Below, in pieces: positions 1 through 14,066 of a DNA stretch of 64,000 nucleotides. The stretch lies in NCBI GenBank assembly GCA_019155185.1, contig CM032814.1, positions 13,856,047-13,920,046 on the forward strand, given 5' to 3'. Numbering within the stretch: the stretch's first letter is position 1; each line of letters starts with the position of its first letter. Made by a program: the position numbers and the translations under genes. Under the pieces are notes generated by a model. The model worked only from the letters and a program-made list of their open reading frames with translations. It ran no database searches and was not told the origin of the DNA. The stretch comes from Beaufortia kweichowensis. Its lineage: Eukaryota > Chordata > Actinopteri > Cypriniformes > Gastromyzontidae.

Positions 1-982
1 CTCTTTACTGAGAAACATCTCTGAATTCTCAGTCTTGACTCAGTTTTAATTTATTTTAACACAACATAATTCATTACTGTAGTCCAAACGTCTGCATTAG
101 GATTAGGTTTGATGACTAAACATGACAAATTCATGTTGTAACAAAAATATTTACAATATTGTGTTGAATTAACATGTTGAATTAAAGTACACTAGACAAG
201 TAGCAAATTTCCTTTTTTTTTAGTGACAAACATATTTTACTTTGAGATCTGTTCTCTGATGGTTGCACAGATCTTACGTCGATGATAATCGGTGATTATG
301 GTCTTGATTTTGCAAAGGGCTTTATTTAACAAACAAGTTACTGGAATAATGACATACGGCCGATGAGTTTGTGTTTCACTTTGAGGATTCAGCCAGTACT
401 GGAAATGACATCAATACAGGAGATGAGGTCACAGTAAATGATCTAATCTCCTTAAAGAATGAATTACTGAGCAAAAACAACCTTAATACTTCCTCACCGT
501 GCAGAGTTATCTGGTTATCATTGTTCAGAAGGCTGAGAGAGGATATGCATTTCATTTACATGTTGTAAAAACTAAGTGTTAAATGTGTAATAATTTTGTT
601 ACATAAACTAAAAATGTGTGAGTTGAATATTTCAATCCAAAACTTTAAAGTTTTTATTTGTTTTGTGACGAACATAAATTGGGAAATGTGAACATACCGC
701 AGATAAATTATGCTGAGTAAACATAATATTATGTGGAACTGATGTACTTTTTTATTATTTTAATCCAACAGATTATTATTTTTCAGTGCAGTAAAAGGTT
801 TGATATCTGCTCGAGATGAGAATACTCTGCTGTAAAAACAGCACATGCAGCATTTTTGATGCAGTCATTTTTGTGCGGCGTAGTGTTTTACAATATTGAT
901 CTTTTTTCTTGTTCAATATGTTGTTCGTCTGAGGTTATTTTCATAAATGCACAGATGCAACAGTATAGAAAACAGCATTGTG

Positions 983-1015
983 CAGATGCTTTTATCCAAA
1001 GTGACTCGCTGTACA
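983..1015 (-). repeat. partial L2/V-SINE-type tail
   Basis: Only the core CACTTTGGATAAAAGCATCTG is kept, read on the minus strand. Confidence 0.55.
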
Positions 1016-1151
1016 CGTATACTTTTATCATTATATGCCCTGGAAAACAAACCCTGTGATGTTGGTGTTGTTCGTGTCACGCTCTGACAGCTACAGAAAC
1101 TTCCAAAGGAAATCAAATGTGAAGGTTAATGGATGAGATTGTCACTTATGT

Positions 1152-1245
1152 TAAAGGTCTAGTTCAACCAGAGAAAAGTCTTTTTTAAACCTGTATGACT
1201 TTCATCTTGTAAGGAACTCAAAAGAATAAATGTTTAAGACCGTTA
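1152..1245. mobile_element. foldback element, left fragment
   Basis: TTAAAGGTCTAGTTCAACC and CCTGTATGACTTTCATC match the left half of the family. Related fragments lie near 1,496-1,540, 2,425-2,505 and 13,640-13,690. Confidence 0.5.
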
Positions 1246-1374
1246 ATGCATATTTTATTTTTATGCAGTGAATGAGGACCGAGACTCCTTTGACTTATGT
1301 TATGTTTTTAAGATATTTTTTTAATTGCATTTATTTGTTTATTTACTTTCTTGTATGATATTTGTGATGTACAT

Positions 1375-1431
1375 CTTGTCTCCTAATATTTGTAAGTCGC
1401 TTTGGATAAAAGTGTCAGCTAAATGTAAATG
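1375..1431 (+). repeat. L2/V-SINE-type 3' tail
   Basis: Contains TCTCCTAATATTTGTAAG and CGCTTTGGATAAAAG followed by CAGCTAAATG. This stem-loop tail is shared by fish L2-clade LINEs and their SINE partners, which use it for recognition by the LINE reverse transcriptase. Confidence 0.8.
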
Positions 1432-1997
1432 TTTTCTTTATTTGTTGTTAAAATGTTTTTTGTGCATTCATATAAAACTGAGACTGTCAAAACGAAAGTC
1501 ACAAGTCTGGAACAACATAGAGATGAGTACATTACAAAGCAAAATTACAAAGGATTTTTTGGATTATGAAAATAAGAAAGAAATGACTATTATAATAAAT
1601 AGCTGTTGGTCTTATATCCATTGATAATGTAGTGTTGCCAAAGTCAAAAACATGTTTATTTCTCATGGTAATACATTAACATTTTAGGACTGTAACAAGC
1701 TTCACTAGCGTTTGAAGACACAAACACACTTAAAAAAGGCCAAACTCTCTAAAAGAAAAAGCAGCTGCTGCAGCCATAACAATGAATTGTTGAATTGTAG
1801 ATCAGTATTGATTGTTTCCAGCAGAAAAAGCCAGAGTGGCAGATATTCAGTTTGCTCCTGAGAGAGAAATAGAGATGTGTGGTACTCGGGCATCCTGGGA
1901 GTGCCCTGCCGAGCGGCTCTGGGCTCAGGGTTGTTTGCACACAGGGTAGGGAAGATAATCCCAAGGGTATTTTTCACCTCCTACAGGTTAAGGATAC

Positions 1998-1999
<2 letters not shown>

Positions 2000-2088
<89 letters not shown>
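2000..2088. repeat. (CT)n microsatellite
   Basis: An uninterrupted CT run of 89 bp. Frames reading Ser-Leu or Arg-Glu through it are artefacts. Confidence 0.98.
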
Positions 2089-2090
<2 letters not shown>

Positions 2091-2539
2091 GGTCATTGAA
2101 TGCACAGCAGAGATTTCCACACAACATTGCCTTCTTTGCTGTGATGTGCCTCGCTGTGGTTGGTAAAGGCGCACGTCTCATTTATCTTTTACATGGACTA
2201 AAAGGTTTGTCTGCGAGAAAGTGATACCTTTTGCTTTGCATTGGCTCTTTTGCTGGTCCTGTCTTAAGATAAAGGTTTTGTCTGCTGAAAGTGATGCAAA
2301 ACACAAAGAAGAGATTTTAAAGAACCTTTGCTTTGCTGACTTTCATTGGAACACAAAACCTCATTTTGTGGTCCTGAAGTAGTTTTAAAATTAAAATAAA
2401 ATTTCATCATTTATTAGGTGGATCATATTGACTCATGTCATTCCAAAACCTCAATTAATGACTTTCTTTCTGCAAAACACAAAAGAAGAGATTTTAAAGA
2501 AATTATCTTTCTATTTTTTAATTTTAGGAATTAAAAAAA

Positions 2540-2692
2540 AACATTCACATCTTTTAAGTATTTTTTTATGTTCATTGTTATGAAAATGTGTCAAATATTT
2601 ATATCATGAGATTAGAGTAGAATTCAACTATGATATATTAAAGTGAAATAGGTGTTCCTTCTGAGGAACGGTGACAGTAAACAGGTTAATTA
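2540..2692 (-). repeat. unnamed interspersed repeat, copy 1
   Basis: On the minus strand: AACCTGTTTACTGTCACCG, TTCCTCA, then TAAATATTTGACACATTTTC and ATAACAATGAAC. Shares these blocks in order with copies at 24.5, 30.9 and 62.5 kb. Confidence 0.7.
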
Positions 2693-4413
2693 TCAGTGCA
2701 ATACTTGCACCACCAATGCATATAAATCTAACAACACACCATTACATTTAGTCTTCTTTCACAGAACCATTTTAAAGGTCCACCTGAATCAAACAATAAA
2801 GTCTAGAGCCATTAACCCAGCCAAACCGCACCTATAAGCTTGTTTTGGCCTCCGCTGATACTCCGTGTCAAAGAGGTCCATTTGCCATCTGAGGTAATCG
2901 CCTCCATTAGCATTTATCAGCGCGTCTGTCCGGGGACCACTTTACAGACATCTGCTTTCTCTAGTGCTCTAAAAGGCTGACCGCTCCGCCCCACAGGACA
3001 CAAGAGCACCGGCGCTTTGCACCACCATTAACTGACATCTTTCAGGGTTTGGGAAGATATTAGCGGCTAAAGCGCCTTTCTACTAAAACAATCCTTAATT
3101 CCTGCCTCTTTCCCAAAGGGTGAACTAGCGGGAGGAGCCTGGAAACCCGACTCGGCGCTCTACTGTCTCTCCAAACACAGCTTCCAGCGTCCCTTGGCCC
3201 TGTCATGCTCTTTGGATGAAAAAAACAAGGCCTTTGCCAAATTCTGGGAAATTCCAGAAGCTTTTTAATGGTGCATGGTTCAGCGGCCCTGCCAAATCCT
3301 TGACAGGAAGGGCTGATGCCAGCTTTCATGAGGCGCGGTGGCATCGGCACGTTTCCCAGCAGCCCTCCGCTGGCAGACTGGCCAAATTAAATAGCAGAAT
3401 ATAGGACACATCCACAACTTTCCCAGGCCAGCTGTCTCCGGTAGAAGAGTTAAATGTCTGTCCTTACAAATAAAGAATGATTCAGATCAGTTTAGCTTAT
3501 AAATTATGCACAAATATAAAACTCGATTCCAAGTACTTGTAAGCAGCCTATCTAGAAAGTGTTTTAAAGCATCTTTAGTGTGATACTAACACAACGGGTG
3601 TCACTTTAAGACACCTTCTTTTGTCACATGTGCAGGGAAATAATCCATAAACATATTACATTCAATACTAAAAAGTATTCATACAATTGTCCAAATCTCA
3701 ATGGACTACACTAACAAAAGAAATATACTGAATTTAGTATTTAATTGATTAAGTACACTTAAGCAACATGTTAGTATGTTTTTATTTTACTTTGTGTAGT
3801 ATGTACTAGTACATTTGGCTCACTTTTTAGTGTATGTTTAAGTAAATAGTGTACCACTACTAAATTTAAACTAATATTCAACTGTTTTTCTGAAAATTAC
3901 ATGGAGTATATATCTGAAAGGTGAATAAAATTTCTCATTTAAAATAAATACTAATAACACACTTTAATAAACTTATTTTTGGTAAGGGTACATTACTCAA
4001 TATTTGTGTGTGCTATAAATGACATATAATATCTACTATCTAATTGCTTTTTAAAAGGTAACTATATCATTTTATTTTTAATGTAATCCCCCAAAAATTG
4101 CAATTTTAACATTGTGATGATGATAAAACAAGGTCCTTTCAGCTCAGTTTTTATTCATGTAGACAGTTCATTATAAATGATAAAAGTTGCAGTTTATTTG
4201 GACTAAAATCTGAACTGAAAACACATTATATTATCAACATAACAATTTGATTTAAAGCTTGAAGATCTCACTTACCCATCCTGCTTTAATAGAAATATAC
4301 TTGAATATGTGTGATTTTTCTGTTCTTTAAAGAGGGAATCAATCTTGTAATTATGTGGACATGTGAGTGACACACCTATAGACTGTAAGACATTGAAGAA
4401 TGTCAGACTAAAG

Positions 4414-4432
4414 CCACACACACACACACACC
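4414..4432. repeat. (CA)n microsatellite
   Basis: A short CA run. Similar short CA runs lie at 7,831-7,852 and 16,491-16,507. Confidence 0.9.
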
Positions 4433-5548
4433 ATACACAGTGTATCGACCCTGTCAGGACATTAACATTGTAGGAAATTTAAGAAGCACCAAACCAAAAG
4501 AGTCGAGACCTGCCGGAAAGCAATTACAAACAGCAGACAAGTGTAGCGGCATTCAGGAGATGTCTGGAGCAAATCTGCACTAGACCTTACATGGCTTTAA
4601 AGAGATGTTAGGAGCAAAAGATTCCCTCTTTGATCAAAGGCGCGCCGCACAGGAGAACAGGTAATTCTCAACAGCACTATTCCTTCAAAGAGACGTGACT
4701 GTGAGCGGGGTTGTCGAGGCTTTGTGCGATAACAAAAGAGACCAACCTTTGGTGGGCTAAAAATATCCTCAGCGCACAAAACAATTACACTGATGGACCA
4801 AGGTGGCGTAACCCTCATCCTCCACACCCCCTCCAGTTTCTTCAGAAGAACACGGAGGAGGAACTTCAAAACCATCCGGATGTCACACTGACAAAAGCTC
4901 AATCTCTACAGTTTTATCTTCTCTAAGTGTCATGGTAAAATTAAAGAGTTAGCGTGAAAGTGTATGTATGACACAAGTGAAAATCTTGATAATTTTGGTT
5001 AGATTCATAAATACCAATACAGTCAATGACGCTACTGCCTACATAGTCGGCTACTTTCTGAAGGACTTCCACAAAAAAAGCTCATTTTCACTGAGGTTTA
5101 ACTAATGCATTTGGGTAGTTGACAAATATACCGTAAATGAGTCCTATGGTGTAAAATCTAGAAAGAATCCCTGATAGGAAGCAAACATTGAATCAATGTT
5201 AAAATTGGTCAATGTTCATTTTATTAATATCACTTCTGCACCCACAATTAATGTTAAAAAAATGGTTTCATCAAACCACCATTATGGTGATCAGTTTTCA
5301 TTAAGTCTAAGTGTTCGCAGTGGTGTTTCAATCAGAACACATACACATTGATAAAGCATAAAGACTTTACAGGTGTTATTAAAGAGCTGTTTTAACTAAT
5401 ATTGAGATTGACTCTTTCATGAGTAAATGTTCTTTCGGGCTGACAAATGCAAAAGTACGGTGAACAGGAAAGCTTATCAACAATGGTGACGATTATCAAA
5501 ATAATTCAGATAAACAGATGATAGTCGATACAAAACGATAATCAAAGG

Positions 5549-5627
5549 TTTGTGCTGCAATGCATGCTGGGAGTCATGAATGAGTTTAGTACTGTGTTGA
5601 TACCAGCATGCATTGCAGCATGAATCT
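5549..5627. repeat. hairpin with CTGCAATGCATGCTGG arms
   Basis: GTGCTGCAATGCATGCTGG is followed about 30 bp later by its reverse complement CCAGCATGCATTGCAGCA. It could be a small foldback element or part of one. Confidence 0.75.
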
Positions 5628-6510
5628 TTTGTTTGATTATTGTAATCATGGTTGAGTTTCATACACTGATTCTAGATGTCTATTTGATTCAGTAGTATGA
5701 CACTTTTGTAAGTGTGTTTTGTTAATCCTAGAGAAGAATATGACGGCTATATTACTGCAATCTTCTGCCAAATGCATAAATGTAAAAATTAAGAAACAAG
5801 AAAATGATGCTCTGCAGGGTTATACCCCATAACATTTATATGAAATAAAAAAATTCTCAAGTTTGAAGCAATAGAAAAACAACAGAAACGTAGACATCTT
5901 GTTTGAAATGTCAGCTTCTCGAACTATACGAATCCAATAAGCTGAAGGCAATTTAAATAATTATAAAATCCCGAGTAGAGTCACAGACAGCCGTGCATTT
6001 ATATGCAGAGAGGAAACATATGAATATATACAGTGTGTGTTCATTTGATGAAATGAATGACAGCGTTGTTTTCGTGCCAGACCCAACCCACAGGACAGAA
6101 AGTGACGCGTCTTTATTAAAACGCCGCCGCAGTCGCAGGATGCATACAGATGCCGTAATGTAATAGATAGCATCACGCTGTGAGTAAAAGAGAGAGAGAA
6201 AAAATAAAGTCTGTCTGCTCAGTTCATGTCGCTGCGCTGGAATTTGCATGTTATCAGAGGCAAAATATCTCAATCAAAATGTCACCCGCCGCCTGCGGTC
6301 CTCGGCTGGGCTTTGATGGCACGGAGGCCAATTTCTGTAAAGTGGAGCTCAATGCAAGGACTCTCCAAGGGACGGAACAACTTCCATCTTAGAATTTGAT
6401 ATGAGGAACGAAGGGGAAAACAGAAGCGGGGGAATTGTGTAGCTTTGCTTGGGTTCGTCACACTCGAAATTTCAATGATCAAATAGTGATGTTGCGTACG
6501 CCACACAGAC

Positions 6511-7263
6511 TCTTAAGAATAAAGCTGCTGGAAAGGGTTCTTCAGATGCCATAGAAGAAGATTTTTTGCTCCCTAAAGAACCTTTTTGTAAAAGAATCTT
6601 ATAAAAAACTATTTCTTATCTTTTTATATTCTGATGCCTTACAGAAAAGCCACATGAAATTCACGATAATTAGAATTTTTCATTGTTAATTTTTAGATGG
6701 AATTCAAGCGTTCAAGAACCAAATGTTTCACATTTAATCACGTGTTCCTTTACAAAAAAGACGTTTTTCCAAGTGTGCTAATTTTATATTCTTTTAAAGC
6801 AAAACGTAAAAGCACAGAAACATACTTGTGTTCTCTAAGAACACATTATACACAAAAGTAGTATTGAAAAGTACACTTAAAAGTGTACTATTACACTTGC
6901 GTTCTTAAAAGTGTACTTACTATGCAAAGTCTACTTAAAATGTACTTTTCAAAATGTATAAAATATACTTGAAGTTTGCTTTACTTAATAAAATGAATGT
7001 AAAGTATGCTTCTTTTTTGTAAGGGTTATTTGCACATGTAAAATTCATGTTGTCTACACATGAAAAACTAATCTTGTCTCCTAATATTTGTAAGTCGCTT
7101 TGGATAAAAGCATCAGCTAAATGCCTAAATGTAAATGTAAAAAATGAATGTGTTTTTCTGTAAGGAAATAGTCCTTTTATACTACAAAGAAGTTGTGCAT
7201 CAGAAAGGTTCTGTGGATGTTAAAGGTTCTTTACAGCAAAGAACCCTTTATTTATAAGAGTAC
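6511..7263. mobile_element. composite AAGGTTCTT-type repeat split by other repeats
   Basis: The left arm (CTTAAGAATAAAG..GGGTTCTTC, 6,511-6,602) and right arm (GGTTCTTTACAGCAAAGAACCC, to TTTATAAGAG at 7,263) look like two ends of one element. Between them lie a block of repeated 'agtacactt/aagtgtact' units (about 6,820-7,020) and an L2-type tail (7,072-7,140). Confidence 0.6.
7072..7140 (+). repeat. L2/V-SINE-type 3' tail
   Basis: Same tail as at 1,375, ending in CCTAAATGTAAATG repeats. It sits inside a composite repeat (6,511-7,263). Confidence 0.82.
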
Positions 7264-9410
7264 CATCTCATATCTGTTCCACATGTCTGTCGTGCTCCAC
7301 AAGTCATCTTCTTACATGAGAAACAGAGGGAAATTTAAGAAACACAAGTTTGAAATTGGCTCAATATGTCCTGCGTTAGTAACCTGCGTTAAAAAGCTAT
7401 AAACTATAAACAGACTGACATCACCTGTAAACCAGAGAGGATAAAATCCTCACATTCACACATCAGTCAGGATACTTAACACCTTCCCTAGACGACCTCA
7501 GTCTCCCTCATTACCACAGTGTGTGAAAACGCTTCTCTGTCTGGGATTCAATTAAACACTTAAACATTTCACTGGACTCAGATATTAAAGTAGCAGTTTA
7601 GAAAAAGTGCTAAAAACTTGCCACACTTTGCAGGTCTGTAAGAGAATGATGAAGTGGATGAATGGATACGTGTAGCGCCCTCTGTGGAAACATAAGAGTA
7701 TGACAGTCTGACATGAGATGAAGTTCTGAATCAGCAGGTCCAAATACCATTCTGTCCTGTCTGCTTAGACTCTGTTCACTGGTATTTTCATCTCATCTCA
7801 GTGACCTTTACCTGTTAAGCTCTGGTATCAAACACACACACACACACACACAATATGAACTTATATAAATACACAAAAAAATAAATAGTTTACATACAGT
7901 GTTAGTTAGTGTTACTACATAAAGAAATAGTTTACAGAAATCTGAGTTCAGCTGTATATGACTTCCTTTCTTCAACTAAACACACAGAAATATAAAAGTG
8001 TTTTTATATTTACCTTCTTATATGATACTCAAAATGTTGAAGCTCCAAAAAGCATTTGTACATCCACCATTAATGTAATCCAGATAATAAACATCTTCTG
8101 AAACAAAACAATAGCGTGCAAGAAAAAGATTAATTTTTGAGGTTATTTGGCTAAATTAAAATGGCAACATGCTGATACCTTCAAATCTCATTAGTTCCTC
8201 ATTTCTTTAATTTGCTGTTAATTGACAGTAAAGCAAGAATCTTAAGTAATACTAATTTTCTTATTTGTCTAAGATTGTTTTAAAGAAGTTATTTAACTCC
8301 TGTCCCCTTGTACTTGTTTTTTTTTAAATAAATATATGTTTGATAATGACATCATCTACTAATAAGTGTGTTGTCTTCACATTTCATCATTTCTAAATCC
8401 ACTTTGCAGAATTTTACACACAAACCATAAAACAAGTGTGCAGATTTCAGCTGGGCCTTAAGCAAGAGTCGTTGATTCAATGCCTTAAAACAATGTACAG
8501 AGATATTTAATATTTGATTATAATTCTTAGTTTTTTATTCATTCTTATTTGTTCATGAAAAATCACAATAAAAAACAAAATTAAATTTGGTTTAAGTCCA
8601 GACATAAAATTAGCCATTTATAATTGGCAAGAGGTTATAGATTACTGCACATGCCAAATCCAAAACGTGTTCAATAATGCATGTGACATCCCATAAACAG
8701 TAGTGTTCAGACATCACATCCCTAAAAGAAGCTGCCACACTTTCAATATGCCGTTTACTATTCCTCCCCTTTGATAAGAAGATGAGATCGCTTCTGTTCA
8801 CGCACACACACCAGAAATCAAATGGATTATTACACAGTACAATGGATCCTCTATTACTACCAATGTTCTGGAGACCGTGTCCTTGTGAATCATATCTAGA
8901 AATGCATTCTCTCTCAGCGTCTACACATCTGAAAGGCATCACAAAGCATGTCAGCTCTTCCTCTGACTTACAACTGGCTTCTACAATAACACACCAAACC
9001 AGCTGTTTGAATAAGAAAACGGCCTAGACAACAATCCGGCGTTTTAGTCTTCATAAGCTCCGCCGGCACGGCTGTGAAGCTCCAGACTCTGACAGCTCTT
9101 TGGCACCGTCACTGCTGTTTTTGGAGCTATAGGGGAGGTGTGGAGCACCTCAGATCCATTAAAGACTAGGTGCTGGGAACTCTAATTCATTTGTCACTTT
9201 AGCCTGGAAGTTCCAAATGTCAGACACAACGATTTCTCAGCACACAGCGGCGAGATATTGTATCGAGCGGTAGATGCGGACAAATACGAAGCTCTGAGCT
9301 AATGTTTCTGTTTATTACAGCTGTCCTGATAAATGACGATTCCTGCAAAAGCTTTAGTCTGCTGCACGCGATACGACAGTAAAAGCAGACCTCGCTCATG
9401 CCTAAAAGTG

Positions 9411-9542
9411 TTTAAAGGGATAGTTCACCCAAATATGACAGTTTGTCATTATTTATTCACAATTTTGTCGCTTTTGTTAAGTGAAACACAAAGTGTCCAT
9501 ACAATGGAAGTCAGTTATTTTTGGGTGACGTATTTCTTTAAG
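9411..9542. mobile_element. foldback element, internally deleted
   Basis: Both ends are present (AAAGGGATAGTTCACCC and TTTTTGGGTGACGTATTTCTTT), with about half the usual interior. Confidence 0.8.
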
Positions 9543-12506
9543 GTGAACTGATAAAGAATGAAAAATACAAGAGTTTACTGTAATATGGTGACAGTCTTAA
9601 CGCAAACTTACTTACCCGGTCCAATCTGAACATTTGTGAAAACTAAGCAAAACTTGGTCATTCAGAAATGATATTAATATTATAACCATGAGCCACTTTG
9701 CACATTTACATATGATGTGCCTTTTTACATACATTAAACATAATTTACACACAGTGGGGTTCATTGTGAGTTATTAACATAAAACCTGATGGTCCATGTT
9801 ATCCCGGCGTGATCCGAGAATGATCCAAAGAGCATCTTGTGTGCTTCAATGAAAGCAAAATATATGTGACTCTGTTCGATCTTTATTGCACATGGCCTTG
9901 ATATAGTGAATTATTCTGAAAATGTTGCTTACTTCTAGGTTTAAATTAGATTTTTAAAGATAAAGTCTTAAAGCTCATTATTCACTATTATTTTCAGCAG
10001 AGAAGTGATTTTACTTTATGAAAGTTGCGAAGCTTGAATTTGGCCTGTGACAAAATAAAATGCTATAAACGGTGTATTTAACAATTCAAAAATATTGAGC
10101 AAGTTTTGACAGAGTACATCTAGATTGTAAACATTAAAATCATTAAAAAAGAGCTGGTGCATGAGCATTAAATTCGGCACTGACTCTTGGCTTAAATCCA
10201 AACGCAATACAATGAAATGAAATGAAAGCCAAAGCTAATTGAAAAACACACATGACAAAAACCTCACGGTTGCCACAAAGTGGATACAGCTGTGACCTGA
10301 CTAAAAGTGCCATGTTTTCTGACGACCACCAACAATAGCGTAAAACAAAATCAATCGCAGATGAAGTTAATATTCCGCTCAGCTAAAAACTTCAAAAGAT
10401 ATTTTCCGTCTATGAATTCTGATAAGTGCGGTTTCTGTAGGCCGAATGTATTCATTAATACATTTGTCGTCGGACTGCACAATTATGTTGTTGTTCAGTA
10501 TTTTAACAAGCAGACGGGACCTTTTTAGAAATGTCTGGCTGCTGAAGTGAGCGTTAGGGCCATCGCCCGAGTCATCTTCGGAAAGGGGACACGTCGACAC
10601 ACTCCCACACAGCCGTAGCGGCTTAATACGGCACTGATGAGCGTTTGCACTGGCCCCGGGTTCACACCACTGGTGCGAGATTGATGCCATGTTGATTTTT
10701 AATGATGTGCGGCACGGTGTGCATCCTACACGGCGACCATGCAAAATGTCATTCTAATTATCTCACCAGCCAGCCAATGAGGAAGTAAACATTTACACTA
10801 ACCTGTAACCCCTGAAGCCGAGACTCGGGCCCGCTTTCAGAGCTCAACCCGATTTATTGGCAGGCTCTGTTCTGCTCGACGACTAATCAAACCAGCCTGC
10901 AGCTTTTGGCTTCAACCCATCTGTAAACAACACAGACTATGTGACATCTACATAATAAATGTGAACTATGATTCTCGTTCGTGAATATACAAGACCTCAA
11001 TTATTTCAGTCTTCTTTAAATGGTTTTAGCATGTTCGGATCTGGACCCTGACCTCATTAACCCTTAAGTGTTAATGGTTAAAACAGTATTAATACAGTGC
11101 GCTAGAGAAATGTTTACAATAAGATTCACATGTCAGTCAGAATCAAGTAACACAATGTAGAAACCACTGATGTCAAACCAGTTTCCCAGCTCATTTTATC
11201 CCCAAAGCAACATACTATTATGATCATATCAATAATCAATCAATAATCATTTGTAATTCTATTATTTTTCTGAAAATTAGACCTCAAATATCAATAATTT
11301 TATGCACATAATTTTTCATTTCTTATAATAAGAAATATTATAGAAAATCGTATTAAAATAAATAATATCATTCCAATTTCTATATAAATGATGTTTGATT
11401 TTGGGTTGCAATATGTTCTGGCCATTTCTTTATGAGATTCTCCTTATGAAAATGATTCATGGTTTTACCAAAAATGAAACCAAGAAAGCATGATTACTAT
11501 AGTTGAACAATAGTAAGCACAAATGAATCATGGTTTTGCTGCAGTAATCATAGTTTAACCATGATATTTGTAGTAAAACTGTGGTTATCCAAATGATCAA
11601 TATATTTTACTAGACTTTTACCATCATAAAACCATGGCTACTACATTTTCACTATGATGAAACCATGATTAATTTACAGTTGATGTGGACAGACAGTATT
11701 GAGCTAATGACCCAACGCTAAGTTTGATGACCTGTATCCCAAAGCCCAAGCTGAGAGCTGCTTCTTCAATTCCTCAACGGTACGGATGACCGTGTGTTTG
11801 AGATAGAGGTGGTCAGACTTGACCTTTGGGTCCAAGATAAATACAGCTAGTCTTCATCTCTAATGTCTGGAAATAGTCACATATGACCTTTACGCGAAAT
11901 GTCCAGCGTATTACCGGAGCAAAGCAGCGCTCTAAATGACCCTGTCCAGATGGCTAATGTAATCCAAATCAACCTCATTTGTCATCAAGGGTTAGAGAGA
12001 AGATACATACCGTACAATCTCTTTACATTAAATTTGTTATGCGAAATAAAGTTATTTTGGCTTTTCAGGATGTACAAAACCCTTTGTAATCGTTGTATGT
12101 TGTGCAAAACCCGGAGGCCAAGCCAAAGCAGCTACTATTCAATTAAAATCCATTCATTTTCTCATTCCCCATCACCATCTCTTTTATATCTGATTGCATT
12201 TTGTTCTGATTGTAGTGGACAATCCATCATTGTGGCTCTAGTTCGACGATAACTTTCCACATCTCTATTAACAGCCATTATTTCCACTGCTTAGACTTAT
12301 ACCCAACAGCTCTCTGGAGAAAGACAGAAACAAACTTCTCATCAAATCGCCTTCTACGTGGGGGATCTCGGTACTATATTAAAACAAGAAGATTATCTTT
12401 GGACAATTGGTTTCTGAAAATAAGACAATTATTTTTTTAATAATTACTTGCTTCCCTCTTTTCTAAAAAAAGTTAATTCTTCACAGTGCAATTATACTTT
12501 CCTCGT

Positions 12507-12646
12507 TTAGTTCAGCACTTGAGGAAGGCCTCATCTCGGCACGTAAGGCGTTGTCCTAGAAACCATCCTGATGCATGTGATGCTGTGGCCGATGCTGAGC
12601 CGGTACAGCTGTCCTGAATCACAGGCAGATGAGTCTCCAGGTCAAA
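12507..12646 (-). pseudogene. dpyd: dpyd terminal exon 23, second Fe-S motif lost
   Basis: The frame FDLETHLPVIQDSCTG matches human FDPETHLPTITDTCTG. The next codons should spell the second cluster motif CTLCLSVCP, but about 13 nt are missing and the block is scrambled. The tail CIRMVSRTTPYVPR then resumes in another frame, matching CIKMVSRTTPYEPK. It meets a TGA (12,531-12,533) where human has Arg, then GLPQVLN and a TAA near the normal end. The acceptor and first codons (AIQ) are not recognisable. No AATAAA polyadenylation signal was noticed just downstream. Confidence 0.88.
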
Positions 12647-14066
12647 CACAGAGACATCCTCACCGGGGGCGACAACATGCTACGGCTCGATGTTAAACAC
12701 TTCAAATGCAACAAATACTGTGTTCCGTCTCTACTGAATGACACAGATGTGAAGATTGTCAAAGTTTGAGTAAATTCACCAGAAATACTGTAATGCATTC
12801 TGCAATTCTATTCTAACAACCTTTAATGTAAGCTGATGTTATAGAAATAAACATATTGCATTACAGTGAAACATACTGTATTAAAGTAATAAAAATTTAA
12901 GGAAGTGGGGGCTTTAGATGAAATGTTAAAATTGTAATGTTCACTAGACATGTCCTCATGTGACTCGACTCATTGCTTTGAAGAACCGGTGCAGTGTTTT
13001 GGAAAACAACACAATACATTACAAACCCACCGAACACAAGATACGGCAATCGATAAAACTGTTACACCAGACCATCATACCAATCCATATCATACGGTGT
13101 CGGTACGACAGGAGGATTGTTTTGGCAGGTGAAATCGAGTATACAGACACCTTTTCAAACATAACTGAATTGAAGCTCGTGTGGAACGGAGCTGTTTTGT
13201 ATTGCTGGATGGTTACCTATTTGATCATGACACATTATGTTGATGAATGAACCTCTATATTAGAAAGCGTTAATAATGTGTAATCCCTCTTAGAAATCCA
13301 CTCACAGACAATGAGCGTCACGATGAACAATTACTGCTTTGATAAAAACCGCACTCTACTTCATCAATACCCTTATGATAAATTGCATGGGACATTTATT
13401 TAACAGGAGAGGGTGAGATGAATACTTTAATATAACTGTCAGATCCATCCCACTCGCTGTTCTTCAGCCGGCTGGAGAGCGAAGGGACATCCTGCTTTTA
13501 ACAGTTAATATTCATTAGTTACTGAAGGGAGAATCAGGTGCGCTAATGAGACGTCTTTAACCTGACAGTAAGAGACGCTATAACCGTTTTCTGTTTCTTA
13601 TTTGTAGGATTTATTTATTAAAAACACCATATTTCATTTGACTTGCACAGAAGAAAGTAAGTCATGTGGGTTTGGAACAACATGAGGACGAGTACATTTT
13701 TGGGCGACCCATCCGCTTGGTAAATCTGACGTCACCAGGTCCAAACGCTCTATTAGATGCCAAAGATAGACAACAAATAATGCTCATGAATACTCATGAC
13801 ATGGCTGTAAAACTACCAAAAAACATTATTCCACACTGCCTTAATTTGATTGATTCTACCCTGATGATGGTCAATAGATAATAAGAGAAATAATAGGAAA
13901 TTCAGATTCATGGACAGCTAAACTTTCTTAACCATTACACTATCATCACGTTCACAAGAGCAGAGAAACGTCTAGTTTCAGAGCTTTTGTTTTTAGTTCA
14001 CAGCATTGAAGAGGTCCGGTGCCATGAGGTGATGGCCGGAGGCTTTGTGTGTGCAGACGGACACAC

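Larger units (their letters stand above)
1..12506. other. sequence beyond the dpyd 3' end: repeats, no gene found
   Basis: No open frame here looks like a real exon. The stretch holds L2/V-SINE tails (983-1015, 1375-1431, 7072-7140), a long CT tract (2000-2088), foldback-element pieces, a hairpin near 5.6 kb, a composite repeat at 6511-7263, CA tracts at 4414-4432 and 7831-7852, and an alternating 'ccatgattt/ggttttac' repeat near 11,450-11,680. Less repetitive, more GC-rich blocks at about 2,850-3,450, 9,020-9,400 and 10,530-10,900 are unexplained and could be conserved noncoding sequence. Confidence 0.6.
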
